18,283 nt of DNA, from positions 1 to 18,283 of the forward strand of contig CALSCO010000853.1 of assembly GCA_943704415.1 (NCBI GenBank). The letters are read 5' to 3'. The position numbers and the translations under genes were made by a program. The stretch comes from Parvularia atlantis (lineage: Eukaryota > Opisthokonta > Rotosphaerida). Below, one piece after another: positions 1 through 11,574 of the stretch. The first letter of the stretch is position 1. Every line of letters starts with the position of its first letter. The notes below the pieces were generated by a model. The model saw only the letters and a list, made by a program, of their open reading frames with translations. It had not been told where the DNA came from and searched no databases.

Positions 1-9
1 GGGGGGGGG
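1..9. repeat. Poly-G run at the left edge
   Basis: Nine consecutive G bases lie inside the SCAI intron that leaves the window. A homopolymer at the very end may be genuine intron sequence or an assembly-edge artefact. Confidence 0.5.
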
Positions 10-52
10 TCGTCGGTGCGCGCGCGCAATGCGCACGGCGGGCGGGGCGCAC

Positions 53-453
53 TAGTGGTGGAAGAAGAGCTGGGCGATCTTGGCCGCGATCTCGCCGACC
101 TCGGCACGGGCCAGGGCGTAGACGCGCGCGTCGCCCAGCTCGCGCCGGTGCGCGCTCTGGTGCCGCCACAGCCGCTGGTACGTCTCGAACGTGCGCTGGA
201 AGACGGGCGCCCACAGCTTGCGCGGCGCGGTCATCGTCAGGTCGCTGCGCCGCGGCGCCCGTCGCCTGAGCGCCACCCGGGCGCATCGCCCACGCACGCC
301 GCCCGCGCACCGCAGCAACGCAAACAGCTGCTGCGCCTTGTCCGACAGGTACAGGAACTCGTCCAACGCCGCCGGCATCGCGGCCCGCGGCGACGCGGCG
401 CGGCGCCCCGCCGGCAGCGTGAAGTGCAGCGGCGACGATGCGCCGCGCGACAT
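53..453 (-). CDS. SCAI: SCAI homologue, 5' part only
   Basis: Two exons are visible, 453-311 and 244-53. The second ends mid-codon (TA) at a GTGCG donor, so the intron from position 52 leaves the window and the rest of the gene lies to the left. The ATG at 453 is the first in-frame one after the hydrolase stop. The visible 111 residues contain the start of the SCAI family domain: a block like LDEFLYLSDKAQQLFALLRDL, then WAPVFQRTFETYQRLWRHQ and EVGEIAAKIAQLFFHHY. I compared these with what I remember of SCAI, where equivalent blocks lie near the N-terminus. In animals SCAI is a nuclear cofactor that represses MRTF/SRF transcription and acts in double-strand-break repair. Function here is inferred from the family. 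Residues 1-25 are Ala/Arg/Ser-rich and look non-conserved. The apparent TAG after HH is not a stop but part of the splice junction, restoring the conserved Tyr. Confidence 0.72.
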
Positions 454-554
454 CTGGTCGCCGGTGAAACGCACTCGGCACGCGGCTGACACAGCCTGTT
501 GCAGCACACTGGCGACAGAGACACGACAGACACAGGCCACGACACAGCTGCCCG
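454..554. promoter_or_regulatory. Intergenic spacer, lipase 3' end to SCAI start
   Basis: About 100 bp lie between the stop of the lipase gene and the SCAI ATG, both read leftwards. The stretch must hold the lipase 3' end and the SCAI promoter and leader. It is less GC-biased than the exons and rich in CA/GACA on the plus strand (for example GACACGACAGACACAGG near 520-540). I see no canonical AATAAA or TATA element. Confidence 0.35.
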
Positions 555-1829
555 TCAGAGCCGCGCAGAGACAGCCACGGGAAGACGACGCTCGATCCAC
601 TCGATGTACCGCTGCACCGCCTCGCGCCACGCCGGCTCGGGCTCGTTGTGCACTGCCGCGCACGCAGCTCGTCAGACTCGGCCGCCGAGAGGCACGCGCG
701 CGCACGTTCGTGGAACCAGCCCGAGAAGGCCAGGTACGTCTTGTCGGCCGTGGGCAGGCGGTCGAAAAACTCGCGCGACTTGACCGGGCTGCGCGCCGCG
801 TCAGCCACGGCGCGCCCGCACAAGCACGGGGAAGCGTGCCCCACCCACCTCGTCATCTCGTCGGCCGTGCCGTGCGCGATCAGCACGGGCAGGTCGATCG
901 CGCGCCAGCCCGTCGCCTGCAGGTACTCGCCCGCGGCCAGAAAGCCCGCGGCTGCGGCGCCGGCCGTGAGCGGGCGGCCCCCGTCGTGTGCGCCCGCGCA
1001 GCCCGCACCGAAGCGCAGCGACGTGTACGGGTGCACGAGCGGGTCGGCCAGGTACGCCTTGACGACGTCGGGGCTGCGCGAGAGCGTCTTGAGGTCTGCG
1101 GCGCGTCAGTGCCCTGTGCCGCGCCTCGTGCCGCGCAGGTGCCGCGCACCGATCTCGGTGTTGACCGTGACCGTGTTGAGCAGCGGCACGTGGCCGAGCA
1201 CGCGGCCGGCGGCTGCCTTGATCCGCGGCGGCGGCGTGCCGGGCGCGATGGCGGGCGCTGCCGTGCTTGACGCGCGTGAGGGGCGGCACCTTGATGCAGG
1301 CGCCGAGCACGCACCCGACGCGATCACGCCCGCGACCGGGTACTGCGCAGCGTCGCCGGGCGCGCGGCGCGCCACGAACGAGAGCACGTGCAGGCCGCCA
1401 AGGCTGTGGCCGAGCTGCGGGCAACGAGGCGCGTCAGTCGCGGGCCCGTGCAGCAGCCGCCGATGGGCGCACGAGGAACGTCGGGGCGCCGCGCTCGCTG
1501 TGCAGGCGCACGAGCAGCTCGATGTCGCCCAGCGTCGTCTCGTACGCGCCCGCGTCGCCGCGCAGCCCCGGCGTGCGCCCAAAGCCGCGCTGGTCGAAGC
1601 CGACAACCTTGAGCCCGCGGCCGACGAGCGCGCCCGCGACGTGGTCGTAGCGCCGGATGTGCTCGCCCAGGCCGTGCACCAGCACCACGACGGCGCGCGG
1701 CACCGCGGGCGCGGCCGGCGCCCAGACCATCGCGTACAGCTTGTGCCCGTCGGGCGTGGCCACGACGTGCCCGCCGCGCAGGTCGGCGCTCAGCGGCACC
1801 GCAGATGGGCCCGCGCCGGCCATCTTCAT
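555..1829 (-). CDS. Monoglyceride lipase-type alpha/beta hydrolase
   Basis: Serine hydrolase expected to cleave monoacylglycerols to glycerol and fatty acid (MGLL/Yju3 family). Seven exons: 1829-1473, 1414-1315, 1257-1150, 1095-1009, 951-849, 788-706, 652-555; introns 53-60 nt, all GTG donors and CAG acceptors. The product is 311 residues, the usual family length. Visible features: oxyanion motif HGLGEH (52-57), nucleophile motif GHSLGG with Ser123, acid residue Asp248 in AHGTADEMT, and catalytic His278 in FHELHNEP. The block LSRSPDVVKAYLADPLVH is typical of the MGL cap region. No signal peptide is seen. The ATG at 1829 is chosen as the first in-frame ATG; the next, two codons later, is also possible. 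Intron 2 (1258-1314) and intron 4 (952-1008) are 57 nt without in-frame stops, so a naive prediction would read through them and insert 19 residues each. Substrate is inferred from family only. Confidence 0.9.
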
Positions 1830-1842
1830 TGTGCAGAAAGGG

Positions 1843-2167
1843 TCAACACAAAAATACACTGCGGGTGCACCAACGTGGTGGCAGGTCGAGGCTGCTGGCC
1901 GTCGTCGTTGGCAGCGTGCGGATGTCCTTGCTGACCCAGTCGAGCACGCGTCGACGGGCGCTGTAGGCCGAGAAGCGGTTGCGGGCCTCGTGCGTCTCGG
2001 CGTACGCGCTCGCTGGTCGCGTCCAATAGCTCGGCAGGCCGCGCCGACTACGTGCTGGTTCTCGGGCAGCTGGAGGGCGTGCTCGCGGACGTGGGTGTGG
2101 GCGCGCGTGCGGGTCCAGTCGTGTTAGAGCTTGCTGGTGACGTAGCACGACGCTCGCCCGCCTTCAT
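1843..2167 (-). CDS. Possible small unrecognised gene
   Basis: The 1846-2030 stretch on the minus strand has the strong G/C third-position bias of the confirmed exons. It encodes a charged segment around SAYAETHEARNRFSAYSARR and VLDWVSKDIRTLP. One phase-consistent model is ATG at 2167, exon 2167-2149, intron 2148-2070 (GTG donor, CTAAC branch-like motif, CAG acceptor), exon 2069-1843, giving 81 residues rich in Arg/Ser/Ala. I recognise no family. Weak points: the stop is only 13 bp before the lipase ATG, and another frame at about 2040-2120 also looks codon-like but is blocked by an in-frame TAA at its 5' side. The segment could instead be a 5' exon spliced into the lipase. No function is proposed. 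Confidence 0.28.
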
Positions 2168-2339
2168 TGTTGACTCGACGGCGTGTGGCGCACGGCGCGC
2201 TCATTCTTCTCCCCGCAGCGCCACCGGAATCGCACACATCGCCACAGGCAGCACGAACAGCATCCCCGGCACCCGCACAGCACGCGCGCATCGCAAGAGC
2301 GAGGGCGCGCGGCAGAGGAAAGCAATGAGCGAGACATTA
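2168..2339. other. Spacer with no assigned gene downstream of REX4
   Basis: This stretch lies just past the REX4 stop. On the minus strand it holds a short frame from ATG at 2337 starting MSRSLLSSAARPRSC, resembling a mitochondrial presequence. It also holds a 20-residue hydrophobic frame starting MLFVLPVAMCAIPV near 2266. Neither can be joined convincingly to a downstream exon, so I call no gene here. It probably contains the REX4 3' region and the promoter of whatever occupies 1843-2167. Confidence 0.25.
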
Positions 2340-3644
2340 TCATCCCGCGCCCGACACAAGAGGCTTCTTCTCCTTCTTGTTCTTCGCCGCCTTGGCACCC
2401 GGGCCCGTCGCGCCGGCCTTGCGCGTCTGCACCGCGAGCGCCAGCGACCGGTCCCATGCATCCTTCGCGTGCCGGTACAGCAGCATCGTCGTGCGCGCGT
2501 CCTCCACCGACGAGTGCTCGCCCTCTGCGCGCGCGGGCGCGGTCAGCAGGCACGCATGTGTGCCGGGCGTCTGCAGCGGCAGCGGCGCACTCTGGATCTT
2601 CAGTCCGAGCACCTTCTCGGCCAGCAGCCGCAGCCCTGCATGTGGCGGCCGTCAGTGACCCGTTCCATACACGCACGTGTGTGCCGCCGCGGCGCACCTG
2701 GCGTCCGCCCGCGCGAGTACTGCCGGAAGGGCCGGTACTGCGTCGTGTCGCGCAGCATGCGGCGCGGGTGGTTGAGGATCAGCGCCTGCGCGGCGATGGC
2801 GGCAACGTGAGCGCGACTGCCTTTGCGTTGCAGCGGCGTTGAGCGTGCCTTCAGGTCGTTCTCGACCGCGTGCCCAACCAGAACGCGGTCTTTGATGATG
2901 TCGGCGACGGCCTGCTGCGCCTCGCGGAACTCGATCGCGCCTGCGGGCGGCGCGGCGCGTGAGCTGCCGGGCTGACACGCTTCGCCGGCGGCGCGCCGCC
3001 CGGACCGTTCTCCGCGAGCACGTCCTGCGGGCGCACGCCGCTCACGGCCGTGCGGTAGTCGACGACGCGCTCTATCGGCTTCACAAAGACGTCGAGCATG
3101 GTGTGCCCTGGCGTGGGGCGGGTCAATCGTGTGTCCCGCCCGAACGCTAGAATGGCCCGACCGTGAAAGTTGACGATCGACACGCGCGCGAGTGCGTTCT
3201 CGGCGCCCTCGGGCCCCACGCCCACAAACTCGCAGTCGATCGCGACGTACTTGCCGATGCGCGTGTCGGTCGGGTTGAGCCTGATCGCACTATGCCGCGC
3301 CGCCGCCGCCGCCTCGGCCGCCTGCGCTGGGCCGACGGGCTGGCCCGCGAGCACGCGCTCGATGTCCTCCTTGGGCACGTCGTCGAACCAGCGCGCGTCG
3401 AGGTCGCTGCGATATGCGCGCGCGCGCGCGCGCATGCATGAGCACCAGATCACGAGTTGAGCGCATCGTACTCCTTGGGCTCGTCGGTGGCCGCTCTCCT
3501 GCGCTTGCGCGCCGTGCTGATGTTGAGCTCCTGCGCCCCCGATCGCCCCGCCCCGCGACGCTCAGCCGCGCCCGCCCGCCACGGCCGCGGCCACCGAACG
3601 CGCACCGCCGCGAGCCGCTTCCAGTTGGACGACGGGCCCGCCAT
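2340..3644 (-). CDS. REX4: RNA exonuclease 4 (DEDDh 3'-5' exonuclease)
   Basis: Nuclear/nucleolar 3'-5' exonuclease of the REX4/ISG20L2 family, which in yeast affects pre-rRNA processing at ITS1. Eight exons: 3644-3606, 3530-3454, 3406-3162, 3107-3006, 2940-2849, 2785-2698, 2635-2591, 2524-2340; product 290 residues, as in yeast. DEDDh residues are all present: Asp96 and Glu98 in [13 protein letters not shown], Asp183 in [10 protein letters not shown], His233 and Asp238 in GEHSSVEDA. Residues 21-25 (RKRRR) are a likely nuclear signal, and the C-terminus is Lys-rich (KNKKEKK). The start [11 protein letters not shown] is typical of the family. Intron 3 (3108-3161) begins GTCGGG and restores [15 protein letters not shown]. 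Intron 4 is placed at 2941-3005; a donor at 2978 would add nine residues in phase. Intron 5 (2786-2848) has a GC donor. The gene diverges from ABCE1 over 122 bp. Confidence 0.93.
2786..2848 (-). other. GC-AG intron, REX4 intron 5
   Basis: Exon ends CTGAAG, intron starts GCACGC and ends GCGCAG. It is 63 nt with no in-frame stop. It must be removed, because the family motif VGHA..NDLKAL continues directly across the junction. A CTCAC branch-like motif lies about 25 nt before the acceptor. Confidence 0.8.
3416..3433. repeat. (GC)9 dinucleotide run in REX4 intron 2
   Basis: Eighteen bases of strictly alternating G and C occupy much of a 47-nt intron (3407-3453) with donor GTGATC. Alternating GC of this length can adopt Z-form DNA and is prone to slippage. 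The run is followed by ATGCATG. Confidence 0.9.
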
Positions 3645-3766
3645 CGGAGCCAGGGCGATGCCAATGTGGCGGGCGGCGCCACGTGGCTGCTTTTGCGTCG
3701 CGTCCTTCGCTCTCGGTCCCGTCTGCCGCGCTGCCCGCCGCCGCGCCCGCGCGCACCGCACGAGCC
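3645..3766. promoter_or_regulatory. Bidirectional promoter of REX4 and ABCE1 with E-box
   Basis: The two ATGs (REX4 minus, ABCE1 plus) are separated by 122 bp. The interval contains a perfect 10-bp palindrome GCCACGTGGC at 3678-3687 (E-box/G-box core CACGTG) and a CCAAT at 3660-3664 on the plus strand. No TATA box is seen. CACGTG is a binding site of bHLH/bHLH-zip factors in many eukaryotes, but its use here is inference. Both flanking genes serve ribosome production or recycling, so co-regulation would make sense. Confidence 0.5.
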
Positions 3767-6599
<2,833 letters not shown>

Positions 6600-6664
6600 T
6601 CGGACATGCCTCTCTTTGCTTGTACAGCCCGCATCGGATCGGGGAGGGGAGCACATACCACCGC
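6600..6664. other. Convergent 3' spacer
   Basis: Only 65 bp separate the ABCE1 stop (plus) from the stop of the small minus-strand gene. The two 3' untranslated regions almost certainly overlap. No AATAAA signal is visible on either strand. Confidence 0.45.
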
Positions 6665-6906
6665 TCACGCCTCGGGCCGCCTGCCCCAGACGCGCGCGAG
6701 GACGGGCTCGGCTGCCGAGTCGAGCGCGAGCCCGCCGAGCGCGATGCTCACGCCGGCTGCGCACCACCCCGCGCCGTCAGCCGCCCCGATGCGCACACGA
6801 TCGCGATCACACGCGCAGAACACGCACCGAGCCCGAGGTACAGCCGCCTTCGCGCCGGCACCGAGCGGTACGCCGCCCAGAAGCGAGCGAAGGGCGACTC
6901 CGCCAT
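6665..6906 (-). CDS. Small putative single-pass membrane protein
   Basis: Two exons, 6906-6828 and 6756-6665, joined over a 71-nt intron (6757-6827) with GTGCGT donor, GCTGAC branch motif and CAG acceptor, give 56 residues. The first half is basic and aromatic (FARFWAAYRSVPARRRLYLG). A hydrophobic stretch of about 16 residues follows (roughly 24-39, LGLAGVSIALGGLALD), then a polar tail ending RVWGRRPEA. The pattern resembles tiny single-span mitochondrial or ER subunits, but I do not recognise the family. Support: typical intron signals, G/C-ending codons and clean boundaries between two neighbours. Against: short length and no homology that I can confirm. It diverges from the RapGAP gene over 53 bp and converges on ABCE1. 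Confidence 0.6.
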
Positions 6907-6959
6907 ACGACCGTGTTGTGCAGCGGAAAGTACTGGAAGATTCGTTGTTGTCCTTCCAT
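6907..6959. promoter_or_regulatory. 53-bp divergent promoter
   Basis: Only 53 bp lie between the ATG of the small minus-strand gene and the ATG of the RapGAP gene. This interval must contain both leaders and initiation sites unless one starts inside the other gene. It is visibly less GC-rich than its surroundings, with GGAAAGTACTGGAA at about 6925-6938 and a GTTGTTG run. No TATA box is seen. Confidence 0.45.
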
Positions 6960-9900
6960 ATGGCCGCCGCCGAGGTGCCGCAGCGGGATCCCGCCTTGGC
7001 CGCGTCCCTCAACGGCGCACGCTGCGTCGCGCCGCACCCGCAGGCCGCCGGGCGCGACTCGCGCGAGACGGGCCGTGACGGCGCGCTGTCGCCGACGCCG
7101 CGCGCGATGCCGGTCGACCTCAAGCTGGCGCGGGTGCGGCGCGGGATGGGCGCCGCGTCGGGGGAGAGATGGCGCCACAGACGGCGCTGACGTGGCGCGA
7201 TCGGCGCGGCAGGCGAGCTCCGAGACGTGGACCGAGAACCTGAGCCGGCGCTCAGGCCCGTTCCGCAAGACGAGCGCGTCGCGGGAGCAGCGCGAGCCGG
7301 CGCGCAACTCAAGCGACGACGACGCGGGGCTGGCGGGCGAGCACGCGTCGCCGCGCAAGCAGCGGCCCGTCCTTCCCAACCTGAGCATCGACGACGACAT
7401 GGGCAGGTGCGCGCGCCTTGTTCGTGCGCCCTCGTTGTCATCAACGCGATGTCGACGCGACATCAACGCGACATAGCACCACCGCATACACGGTCGACGA
7501 GGTTGAGCTGTCGTCGGCCCTGTCCGAGCTCACGTTCGCCGTCGCGCACGAAAACCTCACCGGCGTGGCCATGCGCCACCCGCCCGAGGTCGTGCGCGAC
7601 CGAATGCAGCGCGTCGTGCGCAGCCTGCTGTCGGGAGAGTGCGTGCGCCCGGCCGCTGTGTGCGCGCCGGTGCTCAGCGTCGCCGCCGCGTCGCCGCCAG
7701 GCCCATCAACGCGCTCGACTCGGCCGATCTCGCGCCGCTCGATGGAACGCTGCTCCGCTTCGTCAGCATCCGCGACAGCCCCTCGCTGCGTGCGTGGCCG
7801 TAGCAGCAGCAGCAGCGGTGCGCCCGTGACCAACCACGCGAGTACGCAGGCTCGGTGTCGTCGTCGTCTGCCGGCCGCGGCAAGACGCAGACGGGTGAGA
7901 ACGGCTCGCGGGCGTCGTCGCTCGAGTCGCGCTTCCTGCCGCGCAGCTCGCTCGACGGCCCTGACGACCCCGTGCGACGGGGCAGCCTGTGCGCGACGCA
8001 GCGCGTGCGGGCGCCGACCGGCTCATGCGCCGCGTGACGCAGCAACTCATCCGATGAGCGCGTGATCGCGATCGAGGACGCGTCGACCTCGCACGATGTC
8101 CTGCCGCTCGTGCTGGGACAGCTCGGCGTCACGTCGTCGCACACCGAGTACTGCCTTGTCGCGATCGATGCCGACGGTGCGCCGCCGTGCTGCACTGTTG
8201 TGTGCACGTAACGCGCGCGCGTCAGGATCGGAGCGCCTGGTCGGCGACGACGAGGCGCCGCTTGCGCTGCAGCAGCAGCAGAGCGAGGTCCTGTTCAGGG
8301 TGCGGGCGTGGCGTGCGCTGTGTGGACGCGCGCGTGGCCTCACAGAGCGTGCGTGCAGGTGCGCCGACGCAAGAGCCTCGAGCTGCAGAACGAGCGTCTG
8401 TTCAAGCAGATCATGGAGGAGGAGGGGCAGCTGGCCTCGCTTGAGTACTTCACGCGCTCCGAGAGGCACGGCGGCCGGCTGGGGCTGCCACAGCGGCACG
8501 ACTAACACCGCGTGCAGCTCCATGTCTTTCGACGCCATGCAGGAGGACTCGAGCGCGACCGTTGCGCAGCAGTCGCACTCGGCTCCGTCACTGCTGCGTG
8601 GTGCGCGGCCCGGCGTGCAGTAGCCTCGCAACTGACGCCTCGCGCGCAGAGCCCTCCGCGGCGGCCGAGGCCCTGACGCTGCGGTACTACGAAAAGTACC
8701 AGCCGGCGGCCGACCTGGCGACGAACCGCAACGTCCAGTGGGAGCTCGTGGGCATGCCCATGAACATGCTCCTCGCCAGCACGCTGTCGCAGCTGGAACT
8801 GCAAGTGACGTCGTGGCAGGCACGCTCTCGCCGCCGGCCGTTGGGCTCGTGCTCACGCCGCTGTCGCTTGTGCAGAAGCGCCTGCAGAGCGTGACGGCCC
8901 GCACGACAAAAGACGAGCTGCGCGGTGCGGCGCGCGACCTGACGCACGCCCGTGCCCGCGCACTCATGCTGCCGATGCAGAGCTCGCCGACGGCATGCTC
9001 GCGAGCCTCACGGACCTGCACACCAACTCGTCCGGCGCCTACCACGAGCTGATGGACGTGGCTGAGAAGGCGCGCCGCACGCAGCGTGCCCGTCGCCGTC
9101 CCTGACCGCAGCCGCGCCTCCCGTGCAGGACGTGCCCCTGATCCTGCCGGTGAAAGGGTACCGCATCGAGACGTGCGTATTCTCGTCCACGTCGGCCTTC
9201 GCCGCGGCGATGAGCCTCGGGCCAAAGCGCGAGGCGTCGTCGACGAGCCTCAAGAGCGACGGCGAGAGCGGGGGTGCTTGGCACGGCGTGGCTGCCACCG
9301 CGCTCGCTCACTGCAGCCTTGCGCGCGCGCAGACCTCGACCTGCAGCCCGTCAGCGTGGACGCGTCTGAGCCGATCTTCCACCACGCCAACAACGACCCG
9401 GTCTACCGCGCGTACTTTTACGACTCGCGCCACCTCGGTGCGCCGCACGCCCTGCGCACGAGACGCCGTCCATGCTCACTCCCAGGCCGCGTGACAGGCG
9501 GGCAACTGAACTTTGTCGGCCTCGACCCGAAGATGGGGCCGATGTGCGTCTCGGTGGCCAAGGAGACGGACAGCGACGGCCGGCCGCGGCTGCGCGTGCT
9601 GCTGTGGACGCGCGACGTGCGGGCGGGCGCATGTGCAGCGGCAAGCGGGCGCGCTGACAGCACTCCGCAGGGATCACACGTGCGCTTCCTGCCCATGAGC
9701 ATGAACGCGCAAGTGCGCGGCGAGGCGCTGGCGGACCTGCTCTCGTCCAAGCTGTCCAACTCGAACGGCGGCACGACGCCGGTCACGCCGCTGCCGCCAC
9801 GCGAGCAGATCTTCTCGTGGGTGCCGGACGAGGACTTTAGCAAGGCGCTGCTGAAGCTCGAGACGGACCAGGTGCGTGCGCGCTGGCTGATCGCGCGGCA

Positions 9901-11574
9901 CAGCGGCTGAACAGCAAACGCCCATTGCGCCAGCTCGAGAGCGCGTACAAGATCGGCGTGCTATACGTCAAGAACGGCCAAGTGCGCGAGGACGAGATGT
10001 TTGGCAACGGTGCGCGGCGCTCGTGCCGGCCGCGTCCCAGCGAGCACTGACGCACGCCGCTGCGCTCGACAGTCGAGTGCTCGCCGGCGTTTGACGAGTT
10101 CCTGCGCATCCTTGGCGACCGCATCGTGCTCAAGGACTGGCCGCACTTCAAGGCCGGATTGGACACGTCCGGTGCGGGCAGGCGTCTAGTCTTGGCACCT
10201 GCGAGCTCACACTGGCGCGCACGCACCCCAGGCAACTCGAACGGGACACACTCGGTCTACACCAAGTGGCGCAACCTCGAGATCATGTACCACGTGTCGA
10301 CACTGCTCCCGTACGACCCGTCGGACGTGCAGCAGCTCGGCCGCAAGCGGCACATCGGCAACGTGCGTCGGAGCGTGTGCCGCGCCGCGCTGCCCGCACG
10401 CTCACGCGCGCGACAACGCAGGACATTTGCGTCATCCTATTTATCGACGGGTCGACGTCGTACCTGCCGGACACGGTCGCGTCGCGCTTCAACCGTGCGT
10501 GGCGTCGCGGGAGAGGACGTGCGCGCCCGCTGACGTGCGTACCCGCGCAGACGTCTTTGCCGTCGTGCGCCCGAACCCGGACAGCACATACAGGTGCGCC
10601 CGTCGCAGCACGCGAGGGCGCGCGTGCTTGTCTCCGCTGACGTGCGCGTGCGCCAGCCTGTCGATGGCCGTCAAGGACACGATCTCGGCGTTCGGCCCGC
10701 AGATCACGCGCAAGCGCTACCCGCGCGACAAGTCGTTCCGCGACCTGCTCCTGGCCAAGCGTGCGTGCTGCGTCCGGCGGTCGACCGCGCGCGTTTAGCG
10801 CCTGAGCTGAGCGCCGCGCCGCTCGCAGTCGTCAACGGCCAGAATGCGGCGTACCGTGCGCCCGTCTTTCGCGAGAAGCTGCGGCGAACGCGCGAGTTTT
10901 TGCTCAGTGACCTCATCGACAAATACAAGACGCCGGTGCGTTTGCGCGCTTGCTCTGTGTGAGACTTGAGCGCGGCTGACGAACGTACGTGCAGGCCGCG
11001 GCGCTTGGCAAGGCGGCGTCGGTCTCGCAGAAGGGCAAGGGCGCGCCGGGCGAGAAAGTGCGTGCACGCGTCCATATCGCTCGTCCGGGGACTGAGCATG
11101 CGTGCGCCGCGCAGGAAAAGGGCCGGTTCCCGAAGATGATAAAGTCGTTCACCGTGCGCAAGTTTTCGACCCCGTTCAGCTCGTCGTCGCAAGCGAGCGC
11201 GACTGCCGCGGTCGCGGCGCCACCCGCAACAGCCCCGCCGCCCGAGGGTGTGTCATGCGCCGTCCGTTGCCCCGCGCTCCGCTGACACGCGCGCGCAGAG
11301 CCCGTGAGCGGGCACGTCAAGCAGCCGTCCGAGTCTTCCGCCTCGTCGTACAAGCCGCGCTTCCCGTCGGCTTTTGCGCCGTTCTCGTCCAGGTGCGCCC
11401 CGTTTGCTGCGCCCGGCCTGCTCGCTAAGCGTCGCTCCCGGCCTCTCCAGGCGCACCACACTGGACAGCGCTGCACTGGCGAAGTACAAGAAGCCCGGCG
11501 CGGGCGACAGCCCCGACGAGGCCAAGGCAGGGGCAGTGTCGAGCAAGCTCAAAGCGCGCGACGACTACGTGTGA
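6960..11574 (+). CDS. Ras-association + RapGAP domain protein
   Basis: GTPase-activating protein for a Rap-type small GTPase. 27 exons give 1021 residues: 6960-7133, 7213-7406, 7477-7638, 7701-7789, 7850-7988, 8043-8176, 8226-8299, 8359-8465, 8518-8600, 8650-8804, 8876-8924, 8981-9069, 9129-9273, 9333-9437, 9498-9616, 9671-9871, 9934-10009, 10073-10171, 10232-10362, 10422-10494, 10551-10593, 10657-10760, 10829-10935, 10995-11057, 11115-11247, 11299-11392, 11451-11574. Residues 1-250 are Ser/Arg/Asp-rich. Residues about 257-325 look like a Ras-association fold ([42 protein letters not shown]), then a coiled coil (about 323-355). From about 530 comes the RapGAP module: [42 protein letters not shown]. 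In RKRHIGN, His772 and Asn775 match human Rap1GAP His287 and the catalytic thumb Asn290. [17 protein letters not shown] closes the domain near 885. The tail is Ser/Pro/Lys-rich. Introns 8 and 12 have GC donors. Confidence 0.9.
7407..7476 (+). other. RapGAP intron 2 with TAG acceptor and repeats
   Basis: This intron ends TAG, whereas the other 80 modelled introns end CAG. It holds a 6-bp inverted repeat (ATGTCG at 7449-7454, CGACAT at 7458-7463) and a near-direct repeat of ACGCGACAT just before the acceptor. The join keeps phase (AG|C) and leads into [15 protein letters not shown] see no better acceptor. Confidence 0.6.
8466..8517 (+). other. GC-AG intron, RapGAP intron 8
   Basis: Exon ends TCCGAGAG, intron starts GCACGG and ends GTGCAG; 52 nt with a textbook ACTAAC branch motif 22 nt before the acceptor. 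Unspliced reading hits that TAA as a stop. Splicing keeps an open Ser-rich frame ([15 protein letters not shown]). Homology support is weak here, so the call rests on phase and signals. Confidence 0.75.
9070..9128 (+). other. GC-AG intron, RapGAP intron 12
   Basis: Exon ends GAGAAG, intron starts GCGCGC and ends GTGCAG; 59 nt with a CTGAC branch motif. The nearby GTGCCC donor is in the wrong phase for this acceptor and would be in phase only with a 26-nt intron. The GC donor is therefore preferred. Confidence 0.68.

Noticed and set aside
52-54. Stop codon ending the leftmost minus-strand frame at HH-TAG
   Set aside because: The TA is followed by GTGCG, the typical donor; splicing there restores a Tyr found in the SCAI family at this point.
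191-1934. Long plus-strand open frames (359 and 428 codons) over the lipase and SCAI region
   Set aside because: They are antisense to exons with clear homology, are dominated by Arg/Ala/Pro/Ser, and have no recognisable motif. In DNA this GC-rich, stop-poor antisense frames are expected.
2040-2150. Possible tRNA or other structured RNA between REX4 and the lipase
   Set aside because: I could not place A-box and B-box sequences at tRNA spacing nor fold a cloverleaf on either strand.
3108-3161. Apparent 17-residue insertion in REX4 after VNFHGRAIL
   Set aside because: A GTCGGG donor at 3161 and CCAG acceptor at 3108 remove 54 nt in phase and restore [15 protein letters not shown], so the insertion is an intron.
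8047-9225. 392-codon minus-strand frame across the RapGAP gene
   Set aside because: It runs across at least a dozen exons and introns of a phase-consistent plus-strand gene and shows low-complexity Arg/Ala/Ser composition with no domain.
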